Shown: positions 1 through 7,589, numbered from the stretch's first letter. The stretch: 12,644 nucleotides of DNA from Bacteroidales bacterium UBA3856 (GCA_002392525.1 DGHE01000009.1:1-12644), one strand, 5' to 3'. Numbers and translations are program-made. The notes: a model not told the origin generated them from the sequence alone.

Positions 1-155
1 TCAAGCGCCGCGGCTACGTAATCCCCGAGGACGTGCGCGCCGTGTGCAACGAGGTCCTGCGCCACCGTATCGGCCTCACCTATGAGGCAGAGGCGGAGAA
101 CGTCACGCCCGAAGAAATTATCGAGAAAATCATCAACGCGGTAATCGTACCATAG
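1..155 (+). CDS. MoxR-family AAA+ ATPase, C-terminal end (partial)
   Basis: Only the last 50 codons are present (first full codon at base 3, stop TAG at 153-155). They read as the helical lid at the C-terminus of MoxR ATPases: a GYVIPEDVRAVCNEVLRHRI stretch, then an acidic linker and a closing helix with PEEIIEKI. The Walker A and B motifs lie outside the window. MoxR ATPases are thought to act as chaperone-like remodelers of VWA-domain partners, and moxR directly precedes a DUF58 gene and bat genes in many Bacteroidota; both hold here. Family assignment is fairly secure from the lid sequence and the downstream genes; which MoxR subgroup it belongs to cannot be seen. Confidence 0.85.
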   Translation, partial: KRRGYVIPEDVRAVCNEVLRHRIGLTYEAEAENVTPEEIIEKIINAVIVP

Positions 156-183
156 CGCAGGCTGACGCACCTTACCCTTTTTG

Positions 184-242
184 AGGGGGCTCTGCCCCCT
201 ATTATCCCCCGCGGCCTCCGGCCGGTCGCTCTGCAGAGCGAC
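184..242. repeat. Cluster of three palindromes between moxR and the DUF58 gene
   Basis: Three consecutive inverted repeats fill most of the 104-base gap. AGGGGGC (184-190) pairs with GCCCCCT (194-200) over a 3-base loop. CGGCC (212-216) pairs with GGCCG (220-224). GTCGCTCTGCAGAGCGAC (225-242) is a perfect 18-base palindrome. None is followed by a T-run on either strand, so a classical intrinsic terminator is not supported. Likely readings are a REP-like dispersed element, or an RNA processing/attenuation site that sets moxR apart from the rest of the operon. No Bacteroidota -7 box (TAnnTTTG) was found in the gap. Confidence 0.7.
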
Positions 243-259
243 AATTTTAGACTTCGTTC

Positions 260-1141
260 ATGACACCAGAAGAGTTAATAAAGAAAATCAGGAAGATCGA
301 AATCCGGACCAAGGCGCTGAGTCACCAGATCTTCGCCGGAGAATACCACTCCGCGTTCAAGGGACGCGGCATGGCCTTCAGCGAAGTGCGTGAGTATCAG
401 TACGGAGACGACGTGCGCAACATGGACTGGAACGTAACCGCCCGCATGAGCGCCCCTTACGTGAAGGTCTTCGAGGAAGAGCGGGAACTCACCGTGGTCC
501 TTCTGGTGGACATTTCCCGCAGCGGCCTGTTTGGCACGCAGGGAAAAACCAAGCGCGAACAGATTGCAGAGATTGCCGCCACACTGGCCTTCAGCGCCAT
601 CCTCAACAACGACAAGGTGGGCTGCATCCTGTTCAGCGACCGCGTGGAGAAGTTCATCTCTCCCGGCAAGGGCCGCACCCATTTCCTGCACATTATCCGG
701 GAAATCCTGGAGTGGGAGCCCCGCCACGACGGAACGGACATCGGCGAAGCCCTCCGCTTCCTCACTGGCGCCATCAAGAAAAAATGCACGGCCTTCGTGC
801 TCTCCGACATGCTGGACGTGAAGGCCGATGGTACCCCGCGCTACGAAGATGCGCTCAAGGTGGCCGTGGGCCGGCACGACGTGTCGGTAATAAGGGTAAG
901 CGACCCCCGCGAGAAAACCCTCCCGGACGTTGGCCTCGTGCATGCGAAAGATGCCGAGACCGGCGCCTCCCGCTGGATCAACACCAGTTCCCGCTCCGTG
1001 CGGGAAGCCTATGGCCAGTGGTTCCAGAGCGTTTCCTCCCAGGCGGAGCGTCTGTTCCTGAGATACCAGGTAGACCACGTGGACATTGGCACCGACGAAG
1101 ACTATGTGCGCGGCCTCATGGCCTTATTCCATAGAAGATGA
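260..1141 (+). CDS. DUF58 domain protein (VWA-like, MoxR-associated)
   Basis: This 293-residue soluble protein has the usual length for a Bacteroidota DUF58 protein. The family signature is clear at about residues 35-62, GRGMAF then YQYGDDVRNMDWNVTAR. It is followed by a VWA-like fold whose metal site begins DISRS (D84, S86, S88), a DxSxS MIDAS start. A later FVLSDMLD strand matches the second acidic position of such folds. No signal peptide or membrane segment is visible, so it should be cytoplasmic. DUF58 proteins nearly always sit next to moxR and are presumed substrates or adaptors of the ATPase. The ATG at 260 is the first start giving the family N-terminus (TPEELIKKIRKIEIRTK). There is no clear Shine-Dalgarno. 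Its TGA overlaps the next ATG in an ATGA arrangement. Confidence 0.93.
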   Translation: MTPEELIKKIRKIEIRTKALSHQIFAGEYHSAFKGRGMAFSEVREYQYGDDVRNMDWNVTARMSAPYVKVFEEERELTVVLLVDISRSGLFGTQGKTKREQIAEIAATLAFSAILNNDKVGCILFSDRVEKFISPGKGRTHFLHIIREILEWEPRHDGTDIGEALRFLTGAIKKKCTAFVLSDMLDVKADGTPRYEDALKVAVGRHDVSVIRVSDPREKTLPDVGLVHAKDAETGASRWINTSSRSVREAYGQWFQSVSSQAERLFLRYQVDHVDIGTDEDYVRGLMALFHRR

Positions 1142-2148
1142 GAGTAAAACTACTTACCATAGCAGCCCTGCTCGCGAGCACGGCCCTTTTCGCTGAGGAA
1201 GAGGGCGGGCGCCGCATCATGGCCGGTCCTTCCTTCCTGGAGCCCCTTGAGAAAAGGGATTCCGTGCTGGTATGGGACCAGTTTCATTACGGAGTGGAGC
1301 TCAAGGACATTGCCGAGGGCACCCCGATAGCCCTGCCGGTGCTGGACGCAGCCACGCGCGAGCGCACTGCCCGCGAAGGGCATCTGGCCATCCTGAAGGA
1401 CTGGCAGCTGGATTCCGTGAAAGTGTCGGGACGCAAAGACACGCTGGCCCGCTACGACATCCGGGCCTACTTAACCCTGGCACCCGAAATCCCCGGAGAC
1501 TACGAGCTCTTTGAACTGCAGTGCCTGGTGGGCCGGGACACCCTGGTGTTCAACCGTCAGATGATGCAGGTGACAGAGCCCTCCATAGACCTCGAAACCT
1601 TCCAGCCCCACGACATCCATCCGCAGCAGAAGTTCCCCTACACCCTGGCGGAACTGTTCCCCTGGATCTACGGAATTGGCATGGGAGGAATGATTGTGGC
1701 CGCCCTCATCCTCTGGCTCGTAACCCGGAAGAGGAAGGAGGAGGAGAAGAAAAACGCCGAACCCGCCCACATCCGTGCCCTCCGTGAACTGGAGAAATTC
1801 CGCGGCAACAAGCACTGGAAGCCGGACCAGCAGAAGGCCTTCTACTCCGGCGTCACCGACATCCTCAGGGCCTACATCGCATCCCGCTACGAGGTAGGTG
1901 CCATGGAAATGACCACCGCAGAGATTTTCGAGGGCCTGAAGGGCACCGACATCCCGGAGGAACTCTACCGTGAGATGAAAGACCTTTTCGAGCGGGCCGA
2001 TTTCGTGAAGTTCGCCAAATACACCGCCAGCGACGAAGACAATGCACAGGTGATTCCGCAGGCCGTCCGCTTTGTCACCACAACGTACCAGGCGCAGCTG
2101 GAAGAAGAGATTCCCGGTGAGGCCGGGAATGACAAAAAGGAGGAGTAG
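1138..2148 (+). CDS. Membrane-anchored BatD/DUF4381-like protein of the bat operon
   Basis: The 336-residue protein starts with a signal peptide (residues 1 to about 19, ending ALFAE). A periplasmic beta-rich domain follows (about 30-150), then one transmembrane helix (about 175-196, rich in Gly, Ile, Ala and Leu, closed by RKRK). A charged helical cytoplasmic tail contains LRAYIASRYEVGAMEMTTAE and ends with a LFERADFVKFAKY motif. This post-membrane helical module is also found after the membrane helix of BatD-type and DUF4381 proteins. I infer that it couples periplasmic parts of the complex to cytoplasmic MoxR/DUF58. It overlaps the DUF58 gene by 4 bases and is 2 bases from batA. Its last codons contain a palindromic repeat (2110-2130) giving an IPGEAGND tail that is probably not ancestral. 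The exact family name is uncertain. Confidence 0.82.
   Translation: MRVKLLTIAALLASTALFAEEEGGRRIMAGPSFLEPLEKRDSVLVWDQFHYGVELKDIAEGTPIALPVLDAATRERTAREGHLAILKDWQLDSVKVSGRKDTLARYDIRAYLTLAPEIPGDYELFELQCLVGRDTLVFNRQMMQVTEPSIDLETFQPHDIHPQQKFPYTLAELFPWIYGIGMGGMIVAALILWLVTRKRKEEEKKNAEPAHIRALRELEKFRGNKHWKPDQQKAFYSGVTDILRAYIASRYEVGAMEMTTAEIFEGLKGTDIPEELYREMKDLFERADFVKFAKYTASDEDNAQVIPQAVRFVTTTYQAQLEEEIPGEAGNDKKEE
2110..2130. repeat. REP-like palindrome inside the 3' end of the gene before batA
   Basis: ATTCCCGG (2110-2117) and CCGGGAAT (2123-2130) form a perfect 8-base stem with a TGAGG loop. In frame it encodes IPGEAGN, followed by DKKEE and the stop. The form resembles dispersed palindromic repeats with an ATTCCCGG...CCGGGAAT core that often invade gene ends and add similar tails. 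An ATTCCCGGC core also occurs twice in the intergenic repeats at 7488 and 7539. Whether it is multi-copy in this genome cannot be seen here. Confidence 0.6.
2137..2143 (+). promoter_or_regulatory. Shine-Dalgarno site of batA
   Basis: AAGGAGG lies 7 bases before the ATG at 2151 and overlaps the end of the preceding coding region. A full-strength Shine-Dalgarno is unusual in Bacteroidota, where most starts rely on other features. It fixes the start of batA. Confidence 0.7.
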
Positions 2149-2150
2149 CC

Positions 2151-3140
2151 ATGTATTTTGAATATCCCAAACTGCTTTTCCTTCTTGTCATCCCCGCCCT
2201 GCTTGTGGGACGGTACCTCTGGATCGAGTTCAAGGACCGCCGCGCGCACATGCGGGTATCGGCCCTGGAGGCCTGGAAAGCCGGCGGAAGAAGCATCTTC
2301 GAGATTATCAGGCACCTGCCGTTTGTGCTGCGCACATCGGCCCTCTGCCTCATTATCATCGCCATCGCCCGGCCGCGGTCCTCTTCCCAGGTGGAGAAGG
2401 TGGATACCGAGGGCATTGACATCATGTTTGCGATGGACGTGTCCACGTCCATGCTGGCCCGGGACTTTGAGCCCGACCGCCTGAGCGCCGCCAAGGACAT
2501 TGCCATCGAGTTCATCGCCCAGCGGCCCTCAGACCGCATGGGCATCGTGGTGTTTGCCGGCGAAAGCTACACGCAGTGCCCCCTCACCACCGACCGCGCC
2601 ACCCTCATCAACCTCATGAAGGATGTCCAGACAGACCTCATCGAGGACGGTACGGCTATCGGCAACGGCCTGGCCACCGCCGTGGCCCGCATGAAGGACT
2701 CCGACGCCAAGAGCCGGGTGGTGATTCTCCTGACGGACGGCGTCAACAACATGGGAGAGATAGACCCTGCCATGGCGGCGGAAATTGCCAAGACCTACGG
2801 CATCCGCGTGTATACCATCGGCGTGGGTGCCAATGGGCAGGCTCCCTACCCCGTGCAGACGCCCTGGGGCATCGAGATGCGGAACGTCCCCGTGGAGATT
2901 GACGAGCCCCTTTTGAAGAATATTGCCGATGGCACCGGCGGCCGTTACTTCCGCGCCACCGACAACACCAAGCTCAGCGAGATTTACGCGGAGATTGGCC
3001 AGATGGAGAAGACCCGCACCAGCGTGGACTCCTTCCCCGTATACAAGGACCTGTTTGGCGGATATGCCCTGGCCGCACTCATCTGCCTCCTTCTGGAGGT
3101 GCTTGTGGCCTTTATTTTAAGGAGGATGCCGGTATGCTGA
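2151..3140 (+). CDS. batA: BatA, membrane VWA-domain protein
   Basis: The 329-residue protein has two N-terminal hydrophobic helices (about 7-24 and 58-74, the second ending in ARPR), a VWA domain (about 88-290), and a C-terminal helix (about 302-325). The MIDAS motif is complete: DVSTS (D96, S98, S100), Thr168 in DGTAIG, and Asp196 in LTDGVNN. This layout is that of BatA in the Bacteroides aerotolerance cluster. VWA domains with an intact MIDAS bind a divalent metal and usually a protein ligand, here most likely BatB or the MoxR/DUF58 machinery (inference). The gene begins after an AAGGAGG site and overlaps batB by 7 bases. It is clearly paralogous to batB. The order (first of the VWA pair) supports calling it batA. 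Confidence 0.92.
   Translation: MYFEYPKLLFLLVIPALLVGRYLWIEFKDRRAHMRVSALEAWKAGGRSIFEIIRHLPFVLRTSALCLIIIAIARPRSSSQVEKVDTEGIDIMFAMDVSTSMLARDFEPDRLSAAKDIAIEFIAQRPSDRMGIVVFAGESYTQCPLTTDRATLINLMKDVQTDLIEDGTAIGNGLATAVARMKDSDAKSRVVILLTDGVNNMGEIDPAMAAEIAKTYGIRVYTIGVGANGQAPYPVQTPWGIEMRNVPVEIDEPLLKNIADGTGGRYFRATDNTKLSEIYAEIGQMEKTRTSVDSFPVYKDLFGGYALAALICLLLEVLVAFILRRMPVC
3119..3125 (+). promoter_or_regulatory. Shine-Dalgarno site of batB
   Basis: AAGGAGG inside the end of batA lies 8 bases before the ATG at 3134 and 14 bases before the alternative ATG at 3140. This favours 3134, although 3140 (sharing one base with the batA stop TGA) would remove only two residues. Confidence 0.65.
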
Positions 3141-4138
3141 TGTTTGCCGATTACAAGTATCTGTATCTGCTCATTCTGGTGCCCGTTTTCCTCATGGGAT
3201 ACGGCATCATGCGATATATGCGCGCCCGCCGCGTGAAAACCTTCGGAGACCCGGCGCTGGTAGAGGCCCTCATGCCCTCCCGCTCCCGGTCCAAAGGCTG
3301 GGTGAAGGCCGTGCTGTTCTCCCTGGCTTTCGCCTTCTTTGCCATCGGCCTGGCCCGGCCCCGCACCGGCGCCAAGCTGGCCGAGAGAAATACCAAGGGG
3401 GCCGAGATTATCGTGGCCCTGGACGTTTCCAACTCCATGCTGGCGCAGGACTACTCCCCCAACCGCCTGGAGCGTGCCAAGCTTTCCATCGCGCGCCTCA
3501 CGGAGCGTCTGCAGGAAGACCGCATCGGCCTTGTCATCTTTGCCGGTACGTCCTTCGTGCAGCTGCCCGTCACCACCGACTACGTGAGCGCCAAGATGTT
3601 CCTGAACAGTATTGACACCGGGTCCATCCCCGTGCAGGGAACGGCCATCGGAGATGCCATTCGCCTGAGCATCAAGAGCTTCAGCGCCCAGAGCGAAAAG
3701 AGCCGCGTCATCGTGGTTATTTCCGACGGCGAGAACCATGAAGACGACGCCGTAGGTGCCGCCAAGCAGGCTGCGGAACTGGGTATCAAGGTATATACGA
3801 TTGGCGTAGGTTCTGCCGAAGGCCAGCCCATCCCCATGGACGGAGGACTCCTCAAAGACAAGGATGGCAACATCGTCGTCACCAAACTTAACGAAGAAAT
3901 GCTGCGGGACATCGCCCGCGCGGGCGGCGGCGCATACATCCACGCCGGAGGGGAAGAGTTCGGCCTCAACCCCATTATCCAGGACATCCGCCGCATGGAG
4001 GATGAAGAGTTTGGCAGCGTGGTGTTCGAGGAGTATGACGAGCAGTACATGTATTTCTTTGGCATTGCCCTGCTGCTGTTTATCCTGGAAATGCTCATTG
4101 GCGAGCGCAAGCCCCGCCGCAAACTGTTTGAGGTATGA
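3134..4138 (+). CDS. batB: BatB, membrane VWA-domain protein
   Basis: The 334-residue second VWA protein has hydrophobic segments at about 9-25, 57-74 (ending in LARPR) and 305-323, and a VWA domain at about 90-290. The MIDAS is intact: DVSNS (D97, S99, S101), Thr170 in QGTAIG, Asp198 in ISDGENH. The C-terminal tail after the last helix is short and basic (GERKPRRKLFEV). The pairing with BatA, the order before the TPR gene batC, and the length all match the Bacteroides batA-batE arrangement. A BatA/BatB hetero-assembly in the inner membrane is the usual expectation but is not shown by sequence. It overlaps batA by 7 bases and batC by 4 bases, implying coupled translation. Confidence 0.92.
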   Translation: MLMFADYKYLYLLILVPVFLMGYGIMRYMRARRVKTFGDPALVEALMPSRSRSKGWVKAVLFSLAFAFFAIGLARPRTGAKLAERNTKGAEIIVALDVSNSMLAQDYSPNRLERAKLSIARLTERLQEDRIGLVIFAGTSFVQLPVTTDYVSAKMFLNSIDTGSIPVQGTAIGDAIRLSIKSFSAQSEKSRVIVVISDGENHEDDAVGAAKQAAELGIKVYTIGVGSAEGQPIPMDGGLLKDKDGNIVVTKLNEEMLRDIARAGGGAYIHAGGEEFGLNPIIQDIRRMEDEEFGSVVFEEYDEQYMYFFGIALLLFILEMLIGERKPRRKLFEV

Positions 4139-4833
4139 TGAGAAAAACTGTCATAGGAATTCTTGCACTGCTATGCCTTTCCACGGCCACTTTCGCCCAG
4201 AAGGCAGACTTCAGAAGAGGCAACCGTGCGTTCCGGAAAGAGAATTACGGGCAGGCCGATATCGACTACCGCAAGGGGCTTCTCAAAGACTCCACGCAGG
4301 TGAAAGGCCGATACAACCTGGCCAACAACCTGTACCGGCAGGGCAGTTTTGACGAGGCCGCAAAGCTCATGGAAGCCATTCCCGTGGACTCGCTGAACGT
4401 GGGCGCCTTCGAGTCGGACGTGCTGTTCAACAAGGGAGACATCGCCATCGCGCGGCAGGACTGGCAGACGGCCGTAAACTGCTTCATCCAATACCTCATG
4501 GTGCATCCGGACGATATCGCCGCCAAGGAGAACTACACCTATGCAAGGTATCACCTGCAGAACCAGGACCAGAACCAGAATCAGAACCAGAATCAGGACC
4601 AGAATCAGGATCAGAACCAGGATCAGCAGGACCAGCAGAATCAGGACCAGGATAAGGACCAGCAGAACCAGGACCAGCGTCAGCAGCCGCAACCGAAACC
4701 GGAGCAGCTGAGTCCCCAGCAGGCCCAGCAGCTGCTGCAGGCCATCCAGGACAAGGAAAAACAGACACAGGAAAAAGTGGACGAGAAAAAGGCTGCCGTC
4801 CTGAAGTCCCGTCAGAAGGAAAAGAATTGGTAG
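4135..4833 (+). CDS. batC: BatC, secreted TPR protein with Asn/Gln/Asp-rich tract
   Basis: The 232-residue protein has a signal peptide (about 1-22, ending ATFAQ). TPR-type helical repeats follow at about 24-136, with motifs such as RRGNRAFRKENYGQADIDY and YNLANNLYRQGSFDEAAK. A low-complexity tract (about 142-189) is built almost wholly of Gln, Asn and Asp. The C-terminus is a charged helix ending in KEKNW, typical of BatC-type proteins. TPR proteins mediate protein contacts, so this should be the periplasmic scaffold of the Bat complex. Two starts, 4135 and 4138, are equally possible and differ by one Met. It overlaps batB by 4 bases and lies 4 bases before the next gene. Confidence 0.9.
   Translation: MMRKTVIGILALLCLSTATFAQKADFRRGNRAFRKENYGQADIDYRKGLLKDSTQVKGRYNLANNLYRQGSFDEAAKLMEAIPVDSLNVGAFESDVLFNKGDIAIARQDWQTAVNCFIQYLMVHPDDIAAKENYTYARYHLQNQDQNQNQNQNQDQNQDQNQDQQDQQNQDQDKDQQNQDQRQQPQPKPEQLSPQQAQQLLQAIQDKEKQTQEKVDEKKAAVLKSRQKEKNW
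4558..4680 (+). repeat. In-frame hexanucleotide-like repeat encoding the NQDQ tract of BatC
   Basis: About twenty 6-base units of the form CAGAAY or CAGGAY run in tandem and encode alternating Gln with Asn or Asp (residues 142-182). Units alternate C and T in the third codon position, so they are imperfect copies. Such tracts change length by slippage in whole codons, altering linker length without breaking the frame. Confidence 0.8.
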
Positions 4834-4837
4834 AAGT

Positions 4838-7447
4838 ATGAAAAGACTGTTTGTGAGTATCGTCGCCGCGCTTGCCGGCCTCGCCGCCATGGCCCAGACT
4901 TCCATCGGCGTGGAGGTACATAATATTGTAGAGGTGGGTGAACGCTTCAATCTGGTGTTCGTGGTAGAAGGAGAGCAGGAGCCCTCGGACTTTACCTGGG
5001 AAGCCGGAGAAGACTTCACCGTGGTATGGGGGCCCCAGAAAGGCACATCCCGTAGTGTTCAGATCATCAACGGGAAAACCACCCGTTCCTCACAGACTTC
5101 ATATACCTATATCCTGCAGGCCCGGCAGGCCGGTAACTTCACCATCCAGCCGGCATCGGCCAAGGTCAAGGGAAACGCCATCCACTCCAAGGCCGTCACC
5201 ATCCAGGTGGTGAGCGGAGCGCAGCAGAGCCAGCAGCAGCCCGGCCAGGGATCTCAGGCCCAGAGCCAGGATTCCGGCGCAAGTGCGGCCCAGCAGGACA
5301 TTTTCATGCGGCTGACACTGAGCCGCAGCTCCGTTGTGGTAGGAGAGCCTGTCACCGCCGTTTTGAAGATTTATCAGCGGGCCAACCTGGTGGGCTTCGA
5401 AAACGCCCGCTTCCCTTCTTTCAAGGGCTTCTGGAACCAGGAAGTGGACACGCCTTCCAACATCGAGTTCCAGCGGGAGCAGCTGAACGGAACCATGTAC
5501 GACAGCGCCGTTCTTCGCAAGTGGGTGCTCATTCCCCAGAAGGCGGGAGACCAGACCATCGAGCCAGCCGAGATTGTGTGCCTGGTGAACGTCCAGCGCC
5601 GCCGCAGCGGAACCGGCTCCATCTTCGATGACTTCTTCGGCAGCGACTACACAACCGTACGCCAGCGCGTGAGCACCAAACCGGCCACGCTCCATGTATC
5701 GGCCCTGCCGGCCGGCGCACCAGCTTCTTTCGGCGGAGGCGTGGGTGAATTCTCCATCCAGGCGCGCCTGAGCAAGGATTCCCTGAAGACGCACGACGCC
5801 GCCTCCCTCGTCATCACCCTCTCTGGAAAGGGCAACATTGCCCTGCTCGAAGCTCCCAAGGTAAGCTTCCCGCCGGACTTCGAGGTATATGACGTCAAGA
5901 CGTCGGTGAATACCGACAAGAGCGGAACTTCCGGTTCCAAGACCTTCGAATATCCGTTTATTCCCCGCAGCGCCGGAGAATTCACCCTGGGTCCTGTGGA
6001 ATATGGTTATTACGATGTAGCCAAACGCCGTTACTCCGTAGCTACGGCCGCCGCCCTGCCCATCAAGGTGGCGCGCAGTGCATCGGCCACCACCAGCGTC
6101 CCCGAAAGCGGTTCCACGCTGGTCGTAGACAGAAAAGGCGTGAAAAACCTCGGGGAGGACATACGCTTTATCCGTACCAAAACCACCCTTGGAACCGACA
6201 AAGGCTTCCTGGTATATTCCCGCCTATGGTGGGGTGCCATTGCCTTCCTTCTGCTGGCCGGCCTGGGCTTCTGGCTGGGCTTCCGGAAGGCGGCCGCCCG
6301 GCGGGCCGATGTCGTGGGAACCCGTGGCCGCAAGGCCACACGCCAGGCACTGAAGCGGCTGGCACAGGCCAAGGATTTCCTCCAAAAGAACCTGTACACG
6401 GCCTTCTACGAGGAGCTGCACCGCTCGCTCCTGGGCTTTGTGGGAGACAAGCTGGCCATGGATATGGCAGACCTTACCAAGGATAATATCGAGGCTGCGC
6501 TGGTGTCCCGCGGGGTTCCGGAGACCGTTGCCACCGATTTCACCGCGCTCCTGGATGCCTGCGAAGAGGCCCGTTACGCTCCCGATGCCGGCCACGAGGC
6601 CATGAACGAACATTATGAAAAAGCGGTTGCCACCATCACCGCCATTGACGCTTCCATGAAAAAGACTTCTTCCAACAGCAGCGGTGCCGCCATGCTGGCC
6701 GTGCTGCTTCTGACACTTCCCGCAGGCCTTGAGGCACAGTCCCTGTCCTACCCGGATTCCCTCTTCCAGGCTGGCGTGGAAGCTTATACGCAGGGAGAAT
6801 TTGACCAGGCCCTCAAGGACTGGAAGGACGTGGAGGCCACTGGTCTCATGTCCAAGGAACTCTATTACAACCTGGGCAATGCGTATTTCAAGAGCGGAGA
6901 GATCGCTCCGGCCATTCTCTGGTACGAACGTGCCCTGCGCCTGGACCCCTCCGACGCCGATGTGCGTTACAATCTAGATTTTGCACGAGCCCTTACCCAG
7001 GACAAGATTGAAGAGGTGCCTGAGATTTTCTTCGTACAGTGGAGACACGCCCTGTGCTACCTGCTGCCGTCCAACACCTGGGCTGCGCTGTGCCTGGTGT
7101 TCCTGGCCCTCGCCGTAGCCTGCGCTCTGCTCTTTTTGCTGGGCAGCACGTCGGGCCGGCGCCGTCTGGGCTTTTTCGTCGGCATTGCCTGCCTCATCCT
7201 TGCCTTCCTGGGCTGGGACTTCGCCCAGTGGCAGCGGCAGGAGGCCCTCGCACAGGACCGCGCCATCGTAATGCGCCCGGTCTCCAGCGTCAAGAGCTCA
7301 CCCTCCGATGGCAGTGCCAAGGACCTTTTCATCCTGCACGAAGGCACCCGCGTGCGCATCCTTGACAACGTGGGCGGCTACTCCCAGATCGAGATCGCCG
7401 ATGGCCGCCAGGGCTGGATCCCGAGCGGGGAGATTGAGGTGATTTAG
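4838..7447 (+). CDS. batD-batE: Fused BatD-BatE protein (oxygen-tolerance domain, TPR, SH3)
   Basis: This is one uninterrupted 869-residue frame. Residues 1-20 are a signal peptide and about 21-415 the periplasmic beta-sandwich region of BatD, with a Gln/Ser-rich linker at about 128-152. A transmembrane helix follows (about 464-482), then the BatD cytoplasmic helical module (about 495-605). Residues 607-634 (MKKTSSNSSGAAMLAVLLLT...LEAQ) look exactly like a signal peptide, followed by BatE: TPR units at about 640-720, two membrane helices (about 747-768 and 776-794), and an SH3-like domain (about 805-869, ending DGRQGWIPSGEIEVI). In Bacteroides batD and batE are separate genes. The internal signal peptide can serve as a membrane crossing, so the topology still works: TPR and SH3 end up outside. 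An internal start at the ATG at 6656 could also give free BatE, but no Shine-Dalgarno precedes it. Confidence 0.9.
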   Translation: MKRLFVSIVAALAGLAAMAQTSIGVEVHNIVEVGERFNLVFVVEGEQEPSDFTWEAGEDFTVVWGPQKGTSRSVQIINGKTTRSSQTSYTYILQARQAGNFTIQPASAKVKGNAIHSKAVTIQVVSGAQQSQQQPGQGSQAQSQDSGASAAQQDIFMRLTLSRSSVVVGEPVTAVLKIYQRANLVGFENARFPSFKGFWNQEVDTPSNIEFQREQLNGTMYDSAVLRKWVLIPQKAGDQTIEPAEIVCLVNVQRRRSGTGSIFDDFFGSDYTTVRQRVSTKPATLHVSALPAGAPASFGGGVGEFSIQARLSKDSLKTHDAASLVITLSGKGNIALLEAPKVSFPPDFEVYDVKTSVNTDKSGTSGSKTFEYPFIPRSAGEFTLGPVEYGYYDVAKRRYSVATAAALPIKVARSASATTSVPESGSTLVVDRKGVKNLGEDIRFIRTKTTLGTDKGFLVYSRLWWGAIAFLLLAGLGFWLGFRKAAARRADVVGTRGRKATRQALKRLAQAKDFLQKNLYTAFYEELHRSLLGFVGDKLAMDMADLTKDNIEAALVSRGVPETVATDFTALLDACEEARYAPDAGHEAMNEHYEKAVATITAIDASMKKTSSNSSGAAMLAVLLLTLPAGLEAQSLSYPDSLFQAGVEAYTQGEFDQALKDWKDVEATGLMSKELYYNLGNAYFKSGEIAPAILWYERALRLDPSDADVRYNLDFARALTQDKIEEVPEIFFVQWRHALCYLLPSNTWAALCLVFLALAVACALLFLLGSTSGRRRLGFFVGIACLILAFLGWDFAQWQRQEALAQDRAIVMRPVSSVKSSPSDGSAKDLFILHEGTRVRILDNVGGYSQIEIADGRQGWIPSGEIEVI

Positions 7448-7475
7448 GACCATCCCTACGGCCGCCCCAGAGTTT

Positions 7476-7571
7476 TTACGATCTTAAAATTCCCGGCTTT
7501 TCCTGCTTAAGATCGTAAGTGATGACGAACAAAAGCGTAATTCCCGGCAAATCCTGCTTAAGATCGTAAGT
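7476..7571. repeat. Intergenic region with two 33-base direct repeats and three 12-base boxes
   Basis: Two copies of a 33-base element lie at 7488-7520 and 7539-7571. They differ only in a central triplet, TTT in the first and AAA in the second. Each starts with AATTCCCGGC and ends with TTAAGATCGTAAGT. The 12-base box TTAAGATCGTAA sits at 7507-7518 and 7558-7569, and its exact reverse complement TTACGATCTTAA at 7476-7487. Box centres are 31 and 51 bases apart, close to three and five helical turns. There is no T-run after the 12-base inverted repeat, so a terminator is unlikely. No TAnnTTTG promoter box was seen in the 142 bases before the next gene. Confidence 0.75.
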
Positions 7572-7589
7572 ACAGAAATACAATTATAC

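Noticed and set aside
181..393. 70-codon open frame across the moxR/DUF58 gap
   Set aside because: It runs through the palindrome cluster and overlaps the DUF58 gene out of frame; the composition looks like a translated repeat and it has no family resemblance.
275..1078. Long minus-strand open frame opposite the DUF58 gene
   Set aside because: A shadow of a well-supported coding region in GC-rich DNA; His/Gly/Ala-rich product with no motifs.
2984..3943. Long minus-strand open frame opposite batA/batB
   Set aside because: It lies antisense to two genes with intact MIDAS motifs; its composition is that of an antisense frame.
6656..7447. Annotating BatE as a separate gene from the ATG at 6656
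   Set aside because: The frame is continuous with BatD and there is no stop and no ribosome site; kept as an alternative product only.
7476..7518. 12-base inverted repeat after batD-batE as an intrinsic terminator
   Set aside because: No T-run follows the stem on either strand, the loop is 19 bases, and the box recurs at 7558 alone, which fits a binding site or repeat better.
7488..7571. Paired 33-base repeats as a CRISPR array
   Set aside because: Only two units, an 18-base gap between them, an internal difference, and no cas genes nearby.
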